Assembly (NCBI RefSeq): GCF_007997225.1
Contig: NZ_VORM01000014.1
Location: 62,001-126,000 of the forward strand
Reading direction: 5' to 3'
From: Subsaximicrobium wynnwilliamsii
GTDB taxonomy: Bacteria > Bacteroidota > Bacteroidia > Flavobacteriales > Flavobacteriaceae
DNA length: 64,000 bases
The notes beneath the pieces were generated by a model, which saw nothing but the letters and a program-made list of their open reading frames with translations, did no database searches and was not told the DNA's origin. Below, in pieces: positions 35,286 to 45,200 of this stretch. Numbering within the stretch: the stretch's first letter is position 1; each line of letters starts with the position of its first letter. The position numbers and the translations under genes were made by a program.

Positions 35286-35332
35286 TATTCATCTTCATCT
35301 TCAACTTCATCTTCATCTTCATCTTCATCTCC
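35286..35332. repeat. TTCATC/TTCAAC hexamer tract
   Basis: About eight imperfect hexamers of the same type as those behind dus (8632-9128), here downstream of the accC terminator and not touching a gene. Confidence 0.75.
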
Positions 35333-35353
35333 AAGCTAAATCGGATTGTACAA

Positions 35354-35384
35354 AAAGCTCCGAAACTTTGGGTTTCGGAGCTTT
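35354..35384 (-). terminator. Rho-independent terminator of the fabH-accB-accC operon
   Basis: A 13-bp perfect stem, AAAGCTCCGAAAC/GTTTCGGAGCTTT, with a 5-base loop and TTTTT on the minus-strand exit, four bases after the accC stop. Confidence 0.88.
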
Positions 35385-35387
35385 GGG

Positions 35388-36743
35388 TTATTCATCATCT
35401 TTTGGCTTTTCAATCACAAAGTCTTCCATGAATTTGGTGGTATAATTACCAGCTAGATAATCGGGATGATCCATAAGCTGCCTATGAAATGGGATGGTGG
35501 TTTTTATACCTTCAATTACAAATTCGTCCAAGGCACGCTTCATTTTATTAATGGCTTCGAGACGGGTTTGCGCGGTAGTAATCAACTTTGCAATCATGGA
35601 GTCATAGTTTGGCGGAATCACATAACCGGCATACACATGAGTATCCAATCTTACCCCGTGGCCTCCTGGAGCATGCAGTGTCGTGATGCGTCCTGGGGAT
35701 GGTCTAAAATCGTTAAATGGGTCTTCTGCATTGATCCTACACTCTATGGCGTGCATTTGTGGTAAATAATTTTTTCCTGAAATGGGCACACCTGCAGCCA
35801 CCAAAATCTGTTCCCTAATCAAGTCAAAATCAATAACTTGTTCTGTTATGGGATGTTCCACTTGGATACGCGTATTCATTTCCATGAAAAAGAAGTTGCG
35901 ATGTTTGTCTACCAAGAACTCCACGGTACCCGCACCTTCATACCCTATATATTCTGCCGCTTTCACGGCTGCTTTACCCATTTTATCGCGTAAGGCTTTA
36001 GTCATGAAAGGGGAGGGCACTTCTTCTGTCAATTTTTGGTGGCGACGTTGTATGGAACAATCGCGCTCTGATAAATGACAGGCTTTACCTGTAGAATCAC
36101 CTACAATTTGAATCTCAATATGTCGTGGCTCTTCAATGAGTTTTTCCATGTACATATCGTTATTTCCAAACGCAGCTTTTGATTCTTGTCGTGCAGAATC
36201 CCAAGCGTCTTTCAGTTTTTCATGTTTCCAGACGGCGCGCATCCCTTTTCCTCCACCTCCAGCAGTGGCTTTGAGCATTACGGGATACCCTACTTCTTCG
36301 GCTAACTTCTCACAGTGCTCAAAATCTGAAATGATACCTTCACTTCCAGGGACGCAGGGCACTCCAGCTTCTCTCATGGTGGCCTTTGCGGTGGCTTTGT
36401 CTCCCATTTTGGAAATCATATCTGCGGAAGCACCAATGAATTTTATGCCATGTTCCTCACAAATTTTTGAAAATTTTGCATTTTCAGAAAGAAATCCGTA
36501 GCCAGGATGTATGGCATCGGCATTCGTGATTTCTGCAGCAGCAATGACATTGGGTATTTTGAGATAAGACTCGCTACTTGCTGGTGGGCCTATGCAAACG
36601 GCCTCATCGGCAAACTTGACGTGTAAACTTTCGGCATCTGCTGTAGAATAAACAGCAACAGTTTTGATGCCCATTTCCTTGCAGGTCCTAATAACACGCA
36701 GTGCTATTTCCCCTCTATTGGCAATTAATATTTTTTTGAACAT
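35388..36743 (-). CDS. accC: Acetyl-CoA carboxylase, biotin carboxylase subunit
   Basis: 451 residues, the standard length. [25 protein letters not shown] opens the preATP domain (given here as a family signature in two parts: [14 protein letters not shown] and [11 protein letters not shown]). [12 protein letters not shown] is the ATP-grasp glycine loop, [16 protein letters not shown] and [13 protein letters not shown] are catalytic and Mg-binding motifs. It carboxylates the biotin on AccB using ATP and bicarbonate, the first step of fatty-acid synthesis. Last gene of fabH-accB-accC; 76 bases after accB and followed by a strong terminator. Confidence 0.96.
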   Translation of the reverse strand: MFKKILIANRGEIALRVIRTCKEMGIKTVAVYSTADAESLHVKFADEAVCIGPPASSESYLKIPNVIAAAEITNADAIHPGYGFLSENAKFSKICEEHGIKFIGASADMISKMGDKATAKATMREAGVPCVPGSEGIISDFEHCEKLAEEVGYPVMLKATAGGGGKGMRAVWKHEKLKDAWDSARQESKAAFGNNDMYMEKLIEEPRHIEIQIVGDSTGKACHLSERDCSIQRRHQKLTEEVPSPFMTKALRDKMGKAAVKAAEYIGYEGAGTVEFLVDKHRNFFFMEMNTRIQVEHPITEQVIDFDLIREQILVAAGVPISGKNYLPQMHAIECRINAEDPFNDFRPSPGRITTLHAPGGHGVRLDTHVYAGYVIPPNYDSMIAKLITTAQTRLEAINKMKRALDEFVIEGIKTTIPFHRQLMDHPDYLAGNYTTKFMEDFVIEKPKDDE

Positions 36744-36819
36744 AACGTTTTAAATATTTAAAATCTCAAATTCCAAATTCCAACAAATTGGGATTTATTT
36801 TTTGGAATTTTAAATTTGG

Positions 36820-37302
36820 TTATGATGGATCTACTAAGAACAAAGGTTGGTCATATTCAACTGGTGAGGAGTCATCAACCAGAATCTTAACGATTTTTCC
36901 GGAGACTTCAGATTCGATCTCGTTGAATAATTTCATCGCTTCAATGACGCAAAGCACATCGCCTTCTTTAATGGAAGTGCCTACCTCAACAAACACAGGT
37001 TTGTCTGGTGATGCTTTGCGGTAAAATGTGCCTATAATTGGTGATTTGATGGTAATGTATTTTGAATTTTCGTCAACAGGTGTAGGGGTCGCAGTCGTTG
37101 GTTCAGTTGCTGTGGGTGCGGCCGGTGCGGCTTGTGCCATAGGGGCGTTCATTGGTATTTGCTGTACGTAGGTCGTATTTTCACCCTTGTCTTCGGAACC
37201 GGTTTTTATTGTTATTTTAATGTCATCCATTTCCAATTTAACCTCACTCGCGCCAGATTTAGCTACGAATTTGATTAAGTTTTGAATCTCCTTAATATCC
37301 AT
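36820..37302 (-). CDS. accB: Biotin carboxyl carrier protein of acetyl-CoA carboxylase
   Basis: 160 residues. An N-terminal helical region (MDIKEIQNLIKFVAKSGAS), a Pro/Ala/Thr-rich linker at about 50-75, and a biotinyl domain ending in VIEAMKLFNEIESEVSG, where Lys124 of EAMKL is biotinylated. It carries the carboxyl group from AccC to the transferase. The start at 37302 gives the usual MDIKEIQ N-terminus. Between fabH (46 bases upstream) and accC. Confidence 0.95.
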   Translation of the reverse strand: MDIKEIQNLIKFVAKSGASEVKLEMDDIKITIKTGSEDKGENTTYVQQIPMNAPMAQAAPAAPTATEPTTATPTPVDENSKYITIKSPIIGTFYRKASPDKPVFVEVGTSIKEGDVLCVIEAMKLFNEIESEVSGKIVKILVDDSSPVEYDQPLFLVDPS

Positions 37303-37348
37303 AATGATTAGATTTAATAATTAAAATAGTTAGTTGTTAGTTAGTTTG

Positions 37349-38344
37349 TTATGAATTGTAGGCCCATTTGAAATAAATGGAGCCCCAAGTGAATCCGCCT
37401 CCAAAAGTCGCGAATATGATTTTGTCATTTTTTTTGAGTTGTGATTCGTAATCGCTCAATAATAGCGGTAAGGTGGCAGAGGTGGTATTACCGTATTTTT
37501 GGATGTTCATCATCACTTTCTCTGGCGGTAAAGCCACTCTGTTGGCCGTAGCCTCAATGATTCTTTTATTGGCTTGGTGCGCCGCAAGCCATGTTATATC
37601 GTCATTTGTGAGGTTGTTTCTCGCTATGATGCGCTCGGTCACATCGGCCATGTTGAAGACCGCATTTTTAAAAACGGTTTTCCCTTCTTGGAAGAGATAA
37701 TGTTTTCCTTGGGAAACGGCTTCCGGGGTTGATGGATAAGAAGAGCCTCCATAGGTGGCTTGAAGAAAATCACGACCACTTCCATCGCTTCTTAAAAGTT
37801 CGTCCTGCAAACCAAGACCTTCTTCATTGGGTTCAAATAAAACTGCTCCGGCGCCATCACCAAAGATGATGCAGGTTGCACGATCTGTGTAGTCGATCAT
37901 GGAGGAGTTTTTATCGGCACCTATCAAGAGCACTTTTTTGTATTTTCCAGATTCAATGTAACGGGCAGCGACAGACATACCATAAAGAAAACTGGAGCAG
38001 GCGGCCTCGAGATCAAAGGAAAAAGCATTGACTGCGCCTATCTCTGTGGCTGTAAAAGCTGCGGTCGAAGCGGCTTTCATATCTGGGGTTGCCGTAGCAA
38101 CGATTACCAATTCAATCTCTTTTGGGTCTAATCCTTTTTTATCGATTAAGTTTTGGGCTGCATTGATGGCTAAAAAAGAAGTGCCTTTGCCGTCTTCCTT
38201 TAAGATCCTTCGTTCCTTGATGCCTGTTCGCGAGGTAATCCATTCGTCATTGGTCTCAACCATGGTTTCCAAAATTTGGTTGGTCAAAACATATTCTGGT
38301 ACATAGGCTCCTATTGCTGTGATTGCAGCGGTGATGTGACTCAT
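37349..38344 (-). CDS. fabH: Beta-ketoacyl-ACP synthase III
   Basis: 331 residues. The triad is Cys116 in LEAACSSFLYG, His256 in AAHQANKRI and Asn286 in YGNTTSATLPLLL. FGDGAGAVLFEP and the C-terminal FGGGFTWGSIYFKW are typical. It condenses acetyl- or a branched acyl-CoA with malonyl-ACP to start fatty-acid synthesis; in flavobacteria it often accepts branched starters. First gene of fabH-accB-accC; separated from rpmF by the terminator at 38481. Confidence 0.95.
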   Translation of the reverse strand: MSHITAAITAIGAYVPEYVLTNQILETMVETNDEWITSRTGIKERRILKEDGKGTSFLAINAAQNLIDKKGLDPKEIELVIVATATPDMKAASTAAFTATEIGAVNAFSFDLEAACSSFLYGMSVAARYIESGKYKKVLLIGADKNSSMIDYTDRATCIIFGDGAGAVLFEPNEEGLGLQDELLRSDGSGRDFLQATYGGSSYPSTPEAVSQGKHYLFQEGKTVFKNAVFNMADVTERIIARNNLTNDDITWLAAHQANKRIIEATANRVALPPEKVMMNIQKYGNTTSATLPLLLSDYESQLKKNDKIIFATFGGGFTWGSIYFKWAYNS

Positions 38345-38480
38345 AAAAAAGTTTTAAGTACTCCCAAAAGTTGGGAAATCCTTTAAAAAAGATAAAAGTG
38401 GTATGAAATTACTGATTTCTCAAGGATTATTGCGCAAATTAAGTTGTTTTTAAGACTTTGAAAAATTAAACATAAAAAAA

Positions 38481-38501
38481 ACGCTCGACTTGAGCGTTTT
38501 T
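38481..38501 (-). terminator. Terminator of the DUF177-rpmF transcript
   Basis: ACGCTC-gactt-GAGCGT with long A and T runs on either side, so it can work in both directions; it lies 21 bases after the rpmF stop. Confidence 0.82.
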
Positions 38502-38521
38502 ATATATGCATGCATAATACT

Positions 38522-38725
38522 TTATGCTGCGTTTTCTTCTTTTTCTGAATTGTCAATCAACACCTGGCCTCTGTAATACAATTTGCCTTCATGCCAATGT
38601 GCTCTGTGAAAAAGATGTGCTTCTCCTGTGGTAGGACACGTTGCAATTGTTGGTGCAGTTGCTTTGTAGTGTGTTCTTCTCTTATCTCTTCTTGTTTTAG
38701 AAATCTTTCTTTTAGGATGTGCCAT
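38522..38725 (-). CDS. rpmF: 50S ribosomal protein L32
   Basis: 67 residues. [20 protein letters not shown] is the classical L32 N-terminus. A single Cys ([16 protein letters not shown]) remains of the zinc ribbon, as in the zinc-free C-minus form. The C-terminal tail EKEENAA is acidic. It follows the DUF177 gene by 8 bases, the conserved yceD-rpmF pair. Confidence 0.96.
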   Translation of the reverse strand: MAHPKRKISKTRRDKRRTHYKATAPTIATCPTTGEAHLFHRAHWHEGKLYYRGQVLIDNSEKEENAA

Positions 38726-38733
38726 TTTTTATG

Positions 38734-39279
38734 TTATTTATCCGTTAATAGTTTTTTTAATGTATTCCAACGAGGGTCAATTTCCTCTGATGTTGCTTCT
38801 TTTTCTTCTAGGTTCTTTGGTCTTAACTCTTCTAACTTATTGAGTATTTCAGAATCTAAGGTTCCATCTTCAACGCCCGGATGAATCCGTTTTGCTGGCA
38901 TTGCCAAAATGATGGTCTCATAAATGTATTGGGCCACGTTGATTTCATATTCTCCGTGTGGGACAATCAAAATATCCTCAAACTCGTCATTGTAGTCTTC
39001 TCCAAATTTTATCACCAACTTGTACTCGCCATTGATTGGCTGTGCATAAGGTTCATTGGTAAGGTCACAATTCACAGTTACCATGCCTTTCACTTTGAAA
39101 AGCAGTTCTAATAAGGTGGTCTTTTTTTCAAATACGATATCTGCTTGGATATCAACATCTTGAAAATCATCATACTCAAAATTCTCAAAGAACTTTTTAT
39201 CAATCTGATAATCAAAATGGTGAGTGCCTACTTTGAGACCAACAAATGGTATCGTAAAATCCTTTAGGGGCTTCATCAT
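38734..39279 (-). CDS. DUF177 (YceD) family protein, 23S rRNA accumulation
   Basis: About 181 residues. YceD-family proteins sit directly before rpmF in most bacteria and are needed for normal 23S rRNA levels. The pattern IDKKFFENFEYDDFQDVDIQ ... VKGMVTVNCDLTNEP is typical of Bacteroidota members; only one of the usual cysteines is present. The start is uncertain: ATGs lie at 39288, 39279 and 39276. A TAnnTTTG promoter box at 39299-39306 puts the transcript start near 39293, which favours 39279 or 39276 over anything upstream. Confidence 0.88.
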   Translation of the reverse strand: MMKPLKDFTIPFVGLKVGTHHFDYQIDKKFFENFEYDDFQDVDIQADIVFEKKTTLLELLFKVKGMVTVNCDLTNEPYAQPINGEYKLVIKFGEDYNDEFEDILIVPHGEYEINVAQYIYETIILAMPAKRIHPGVEDGTLDSEILNKLEELRPKNLEEKEATSEEIDPRWNTLKKLLTDK

Positions 39280-39298
39280 CACATTCATTTTGAGCCTG

Positions 39299-39306
39299 CA
39301 AATATA
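39299..39306 (-). promoter_or_regulatory. Bacteroidetes -7 box of DUF177-rpmF
   Basis: TATATTTG on the minus strand. It rules out the in-frame ATG at 39309 as translation start and separates this transcript from pdxA. Confidence 0.6.
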
Positions 39307-39348
39307 CAAATATTAATCAATTACAAGATAGATATCAACATTTTTTGT

Positions 39349-40395
39349 TTATATCTTCTTTTGTCGTTTTTTGAGCGGATTTTTACTGTAGATTTTATAG
39401 TTGGTTCTCGTTTTAAAAATATCCATTGCCATAAAAACCGCTGCTTTAAATGAGCCATGGTCTGCCTCACCTTTGCCTGCAATTTCAAAAGCAGTGCCGT
39501 GATCGGGCGAGGTGCGTATCTTATTTAAGCCCGCAGTGAAATTGACGCCATGACCAAAAGAGATGGTTTTGAAAGGAATGAGTCCTTGATCGTGATAAGC
39601 TGCAATGATGGCATCAAAATTTTTGTAGTTTTTTGATCCGAAAAAGCTATCGGCTGCATAAGGACCATAAACCAACTTTCCTTTGTTTCGTAATTTTTCG
39701 AGCTCAGGTTTGAGAATGCTATCATCTTCGGTGCCAATCACGCCATTGTCGCCGGCGTGCGGGTTGATACCCAAAATGGCGATTTTTGGTCGTTCTATTG
39801 CAAAATCCTCTATTAAGGATGTATAGACGGTATCTATTTTTTCTGAAATAAGGGCTGCGGTTATCTGGGCGGAAGCATCCTTCAAGGGAACATGGTCGGT
39901 AAGTAAACCTACTTTTAGTGTTTCTGTGACCATGAACATCAAACTCTTTCCACCCAATTTTTCAGCGAGATAATTGGTGTGACCAGGAAATTTGAACGAT
40001 TCAGACTGTATATTGTGCTTATGGATTGGAGCAGTGACCAGAACATCGATGTCTTCACTTATAAGCGCTGCAGTGGCTGTCTCAAGTGATTTTACTGAAT
40101 AGGCTCCAATTTCAACATCTTCTTCGCCAAAATTGATGCTTACATTTTCTTTCCAAACATTGAGCACGTTGATTTTTCCGTCCACAATTTGGTTGAGGTG
40201 ATTGATCCCATGAAAATTGATACTGCTGTTAAAATGTTTTTTGAAGAAAGACATGGTTTTTATGGAAGCGAAAATCACAGGGGTGCAAAACTCCAACATG
40301 CGACTGTCTTCAAAAGTCTTCAAAATGATTTCTGAACCAATGCCATTGAGATCTCCTATTGATATGCCAACTCTTATATTTTTGTCTTTTTCCAT
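39349..40395 (-). CDS. pdxA: 4-hydroxythreonine-4-phosphate dehydrogenase
   Basis: 348 residues. Metal- and substrate-binding motifs are all visible: VTAPIHKHNIQ, FPGHTNYLAEKLGG, GINPHAGDNGVIGTED, AAYHDQGLIPFKTISF and IRTSPDHGTAFEIAGKG. The enzyme oxidises 4-phosphohydroxy-L-threonine with NAD+ in pyridoxal-phosphate synthesis. The gene is divergent from ribE with a 60-base shared promoter region. The DUF177-rpmF pair follows but has its own promoter. Confidence 0.95.
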   Translation of the reverse strand: MEKDKNIRVGISIGDLNGIGSEIILKTFEDSRMLEFCTPVIFASIKTMSFFKKHFNSSINFHGINHLNQIVDGKINVLNVWKENVSINFGEEDVEIGAYSVKSLETATAALISEDIDVLVTAPIHKHNIQSESFKFPGHTNYLAEKLGGKSLMFMVTETLKVGLLTDHVPLKDASAQITAALISEKIDTVYTSLIEDFAIERPKIAILGINPHAGDNGVIGTEDDSILKPELEKLRNKGKLVYGPYAADSFFGSKNYKNFDAIIAAYHDQGLIPFKTISFGHGVNFTAGLNKIRTSPDHGTAFEIAGKGEADHGSFKAAVFMAMDIFKTRTNYKIYSKNPLKKRQKKI

Positions 40396-40455
40396 GCCTA
40401 TATGATCTGTTGTGTGTAATTTTACACTTGCAAATTTAACTAATTATTCGACACT

Positions 40456-41046
40456 ATGTTTACAGGCATTATTGAAGATTTGGGAACCATAAGGAAGTTG
40501 CAGCAGCAGCAGGGAAATCTACAGATCACTCTAGAGAGTAAGATCACTTCTCATTTGAAGATAGATCAAAGCGTGGCGCACAATGGCGTGTGTTTAACGG
40601 TGGTTGATATTAGCGATGATCTTTACACGGTTACAGCCATTAATGAAACTTTGAAAAAAACGAACCTATCCAATCTTGAAGTTGGCGATAAGGTCAATTT
40701 AGAACGCGCCATGAAATTGGGCGATCGTTTGGATGGGCATATCGTGCAAGGCCATGTGGATCAAATTGGGCTTTGTGAGGCTGTAAGCGAAGAAAATGGA
40801 AGCTGGCTATACACCTTTACCTACGATGCCTCCATAGGCAATGTGACCATTGAGAAAGGGTCTGCCACTGTGAATGGGGTCAGTTTAACCGTGGTCAATT
40901 CAGAAAAGGATCGTTTTAGTGTGGCCATCATTCCCTATACGTATGAGCATACCAATTTTAAGCATCTAAAAAAGGGATCAAAAATAAATCTGGAATTTGA
41001 CGTGCTCGGGAAATACATTCAAAGATTATACAAAGCACAAGCCTAG
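40456..41046 (+). CDS. ribE: Riboflavin synthase, alpha subunit
   Basis: 196 residues made of two homologous lumazine-binding repeats: MFTGIIEDLGTI with the first VAHNGVCLTVVD, and the second beginning near 97 (DGHIVQGHVDQIG) with ATVNGVSLTVVN. Trimers dismutate two 6,7-dimethyl-8-ribityllumazine molecules to riboflavin. No FMN riboswitch precedes it; the leader is only a few dozen bases. Convergent with the PID-CTERM gene, whose stop codon directly adjoins the ribE stop. Confidence 0.95.
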   Translation: MFTGIIEDLGTIRKLQQQQGNLQITLESKITSHLKIDQSVAHNGVCLTVVDISDDLYTVTAINETLKKTNLSNLEVGDKVNLERAMKLGDRLDGHIVQGHVDQIGLCEAVSEENGSWLYTFTYDASIGNVTIEKGSATVNGVSLTVVNSEKDRFSVAIIPYTYEHTNFKHLKKGSKINLEFDVLGKYIQRLYKAQA

Positions 41047-41256
41047 CTAATCTTTGTAATGTTTTAGGGTTTTTTTGATACCGTAGAACAAACCTGCAAT
41101 GACGGCGATAGTAGTCGCTCCATCAATTGGCAGACCTGGAGGTCCCGGTGGACCAGCAGGTGGAGGTGGTCCGGTCGTACCACCCTGTCCAATGCATACA
41201 AAACTTATTAATACAAATAAGATTGAGGCAATTATGTTCTTGTTTTGTATTCTCAT
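41047..41256 (-). CDS. Small PID-CTERM-type protein, exported
   Basis: 69 residues from the ATG at 41256, chosen because a TAnnTTTG promoter box lies at 41290-41297 and because it starts the signal peptide (MRIQNKNIIASILFVLISFVCIGQ). The mature part is short: a Gly/Pro-rich stretch (GPPPPAGPPGPPG), then LPIDGATTIAVIAGLFYGIKK and a basic end (TLKHYKD). Pro-Ile-Asp, a hydrophobic helix and a basic tail form the PID-CTERM signal described in Bacteroidota proteins, thought to be a sorting or processing tag. No sorting enzyme is encoded in this window. Function unknown. Confidence 0.82.
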   Translation of the reverse strand: MRIQNKNIIASILFVLISFVCIGQGGTTGPPPPAGPPGPPGLPIDGATTIAVIAGLFYGIKKTLKHYKD

Positions 41257-41289
41257 TGTGGTGTAAATGTATAAAAAAAACGCAATCGA

Positions 41290-41297
41290 CAAAACTA
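41290..41297 (-). promoter_or_regulatory. Bacteroidetes -7 box of the PID-CTERM gene
   Basis: TAGTTTTG on the minus strand, 34 bases before the chosen ATG. Confidence 0.5.
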
Positions 41298-41517
41298 ATT
41301 CATGAAAAAACATCCATAAAACGCATAAAAATACGATAAAATGCTGTTTCTGTCGTCCCTGGGAGCTCTTTTTATTCGGATTCAAATATATGCTATTTTC
41401 AACAAAACAAATATAATATTGATTTTTTTAGCCTTGGTTAATCGTTATTTCGTTGATTCGCGCAATACTTACGACGAAAAGTTGAAACGGTTTTTGATTT
41501 CAGCAAGTTTAAGACGC

Positions 41518-42282
41518 TTAACGGTGCATGCGGTCCAAAATTTCAATGACATCGGCTTTTTTTCTTACTGAAACCGGTACATGCTGCCCATTTTTCAGCA
41601 TTAAATAGCCACCGTCGGTTTTTATAAACGCACTAATGCATTTGATGTTGATCAAATGACTTTGGTGCACTCTCAAAAAACCATAAGGCTTTAACAAGTC
41701 GGCGAAGTACTTTAGAGTTTTGGTCACGAATATCATTTGCCCATCTTGTAGATAAAATTTAGTGTTATTGCTATCGGCTTCACAGCGTACAATTTCATCC
41801 AAATTAACGACGATGATCTTATCTAGAGTATGCAGGGAAATCCGTTCGGGCGGTTTATGGGGCGACACCAAACTGTCCTTTAAAATATTCAAACGTTCTT
41901 GTGACGGTTGCAGTTGGGCTTTCGCACGGGCTAGGGCTTCAGAAAGTTCCTGGTCAGAATAAGGCTTGAGCACATAATCGATGGCGGCAAATTTGAAAGC
42001 TTTAATGGCAAATTCATCACTAGCGGTCACAAATATGATTTTTGAAGAGAGCTTCGGAAAAATCTCCAACACGTCAAATCCAGTGCCATCACCTAACATG
42101 ATATCTAAAAATAGAATATCTGGCTCTTGCTTCCGAAGTGCTTTTGCCGCCGCGACCACAGATTGTGCGGTGGCAATGATTTTAATATCGGGGTGTTGGC
42201 TTTCTAAATCACTTTTTAAAAGCTGAAGGGCATCTGTCAAGTCTTCTACTATAATGGCTGTAAGCATGATGTTGGGTTTCAA
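41518..42282 (-). CDS. LytTR-family response regulator
   Basis: 254 residues. The receiver domain (about 6-125) has the acidic pocket IIVED, phosphoacceptor Asp60 in ILFLDIMLGDG and the Lys in YVLKPYSDQEL. A linker and a LytTR DNA-binding domain (about 150-254; IVNLDEIVRCEADSNNTKFY, GFLRVHQSHLINI) follow. The start codon overlaps the stop codon of the sensor kinase (ATGA, 42279-42282), so kinase and regulator are translated together and are a cognate pair. LytTR regulators bind paired imperfect repeats upstream of their targets; none could be identified here. Confidence 0.94.
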   Translation of the reverse strand: MKPNIMLTAIIVEDLTDALQLLKSDLESQHPDIKIIATAQSVVAAAKALRKQEPDILFLDIMLGDGTGFDVLEIFPKLSSKIIFVTASDEFAIKAFKFAAIDYVLKPYSDQELSEALARAKAQLQPSQERLNILKDSLVSPHKPPERISLHTLDKIIVVNLDEIVRCEADSNNTKFYLQDGQMIFVTKTLKYFADLLKPYGFLRVHQSHLINIKCISAFIKTDGGYLMLKNGQHVPVSVRKKADVIEILDRMHR

Positions 42283-45200
42283 TAATCGGTTTCTAACGGA
42301 ATCTTAAGTACGATTTGCGTGCCTTTGATACTTCCGTCGTTATTTTTTAATTCTGTAATTTGGAGTGCGTTTTTCCCAGAGATGGAAGCCAAGCGCTCTT
42401 CGGTCACTTTCAAGGCCATGGATTGATGGTCGGTTTTTTGCTTCTGTTTTTGGGCTTCGTAAATGCCAATGCCGTTATCGCTAATGGTTACGTATAGCAG
42501 GTCTTCCGTAGTCTTAAAATTCAGTTTCAATTGGCCTAGTGCTTCCACTTTTGAAATCCCGTGCCGGATTGCATTTTCAACAAAAGGCTGGATCAACATG
42601 GGTGGAATTTGAATCGCCTCAGCCTCATAATCGCTGTCCAAATGCATTTCAAATGCAAAGGGCTTTTGCGCCATCAATTGCTCGACCTCTATATAATGTT
42701 GCAAGCTGCTCATTTCCTCTTCAAGACTAATAAGCTCTTTACGTGAGTTGATAAGCGTTTCGCGCAGCAAGGTGGCAAAACTTTGTATGGTGGCATTCAT
42801 TTTATCGGGTTTGGTCTTGGCCATTGCCTTGATGCCATTGAGCACATTAAACATAAAATGCGGATTCATTTGCAAGCGCAAAGCCTTCTGCTCCAATCCC
42901 AAAAGGTGGTTTTCTAATTTCAGGCGTTCTTGGGCCGCTTTATTTTTCCGCTTTAAGCGTCTAATATAGGACCAGATGAGGATGCCAAGTATATTGAGTA
43001 TCAATGCCGCCCCAGCCCATTGAACTATTGTTTTTTGATACCAAGGGCTGTCAATATAAAATGAAAAGCGTTTGGGTGTACTTTCCTCCCAGCGTGAATT
43101 TCTGGAAACCACGGTAAACTCATAGCTGCCATAGGCCAATCCCGAAAAATTCTGGGTGTTCTCCTTGCTCCAAGGGCTCCACTCGGTCTCGTTGAGTTTG
43201 CTGCGATACTCAATATCGTTGGGATGGTTTAAATCGATGCTTTTGTAACTAAAGCTCACTTGGGTCTGGTCTGGCTGGAGTTTCAATACTTTGGCAGAAT
43301 TGGTCCAATCCTGTAAATTAATGCTGTCTACCGATTGATAGGCCACTTTTACATCGTCAAAAAACACTTTGGGCTTTTGGGAAATGCTGGTTTGTTCATT
43401 CGGCTGAAACTCGGTCAAACCATAGATTGCACCAAACCAAAGATGACCTCGAGCATCTTTATCTACTGCGTTTAGGCAAGTCTCCATGCCTAAAAACCCG
43501 TCGTCTCTGCTAAAATGATAGACTTCGGTAATTTCATGTTCTGGATTGAGTTCTATTTTATCCACACCACGCTCTGCACCTGCCCAGAGATAACCTTGGT
43601 CATCAAAAATAAGTTGAAAGCAATTGTCTGAGCTTAGGGGTTTGGCGCCTTTCAACTTTTTAAAATTGAGTTGATCGCCAAGTTCTGCCCACCAAATGCC
43701 TTTACCAGCGGTGCCCAAATAGAGGGTGTTGTTTTGAAATAACATGGAATTGATGGCGACATCCTGGTCTAAAACCAATCCTAAATGGGTCACTTTTCCG
43801 TTTTTAATAAAGCCCAAATGTCCATTTTGTGTGGCATACCAAATCTGGTCTTTATGAGGCACAATCTGCATGATGTATAAATCGGCAATGCCTTCTGCGG
43901 AAGCAAAAACTTTATATATTTTAAAATTTTCGGTTTTAGAATCAAAACTAAACTTTACTATTCCACTTGAGTAAGTGGCTGCCCAAATGGTGTCTTTTTC
44001 AATTTGCAAGCTTCTAATCCAATCGTATGGAAAGCCAGTTTCGGTATTTAAAACATAATCTGTTACGGTTTTTAGCGGAATAGTCACTTGCTTCAATTCA
44101 TCTATGATACTATTGTCTCGCAAAATGGTGTCTCTTGTTTTGGTCTCTCGAAACCACAGCCCGCGACCGTCACTTCCAGACCAAATGTTTCCGTTGTGGT
44201 CACTTGCTAAGGTTTTTATTTTCACTTCGGAAAAATTTTCTGGAGGCAAAATGGTATGAACTCCCAAAGGGTCAATTTTACTGAGGCCTTGTTCAGAATT
44301 GGAGAGCCACAGCCCATCATTGGTACTATGCACTGCATAAATGCGATTGCCCTTCAACCCGGTTGAAGTGTCATAATGCTTGAAATTATTCTGAAAATAC
44401 TTGTAAAAACCACCGCCAGACGTTGCAATCCATAAGTTAGATTGCTGGTCTTTCAATACCATACGTACATGAGGCACCGATAATCCATTAGTCGTGCTGA
44501 TGGTTGATGTTGTGCGGAAGGTTTCCGTATCAATAATGGAAATTCCATCAGAATCTGTCGTTACCCAAAGCGCGTTACTGTTTTGAATGCTCATGGTGTT
44601 GATGCGTAAAGGTTCACGCATTAGAAGCGCGTCTTCAAAATGGTTTGGATTGAATATAAACGTGCCATCGTTAAAGGTCGCCGCAAAAATGTTGTCCTCA
44701 TAAAACACGAGCGCGACAAAGTTATTAGACTCCATTTTTTTGATAGTTCTGGTTTTTTCTGAAAGATTTGAGAGTTTAAACAAGCCAGATTTTGATGCTA
44801 GCCAATACTGCTTTCCGTCGAAGACCAAATCGTTGAGATGGGCTTGATCCAAAGCTGCCGTCAACTTGATTTTTATGGGTTTTAAATTTGCCGAAATCTC
44901 ATAAAGCCCGCGCGCTGTCAAGGCATAGACTTTGTTGCCGAAGCTTTTGAAACTGTTTATCTGTGGCATTGGGGAAGACACAAAATTAGTCTTGAGAAGA
45001 ACTGAAAGTCCGCGTTTTGTACCCACATACAAGGTGTCATTCATGGCCTTGAGCGCATGAATATAATTGCTGTTCAAGCCATTGCTTGTGTTGAAGACTT
45101 TAAATTCGCTGCCATCAAATCGTGCCAAGCCACCACCTTGGGTGCCTAACCAGAGATAACCCTTAGCGTCTTGCACCATGTCAAATACTTGTGATTGCGG

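Larger units (their letters stand above)
35006..35387. other. Intergenic region: inverted repeat, terminators and hexamer tract
   Basis: No gene in this 382-base gap. From left to right it holds the inverted repeat TCAAAAT-gatatt-ATTTTGA (35030-35049), a terminator (35199-35229), a TTCATC hexamer tract (about 35286-35332) and the accC terminator (35354-35384). Confidence 0.7.

Noticed and set aside
40396-40455. FMN riboswitch before ribE
   Set aside because: The gap to pdxA is only 60 bases and has none of the conserved RFN-element sequence.
41341-41571. 76-codon plus-strand frame between the PID-CTERM and LytTR genes
   Set aside because: Its 3' part overlaps the end of the LytTR gene on the other strand and its hydrophobic start is AT-rich intergenic DNA; no promoter box.
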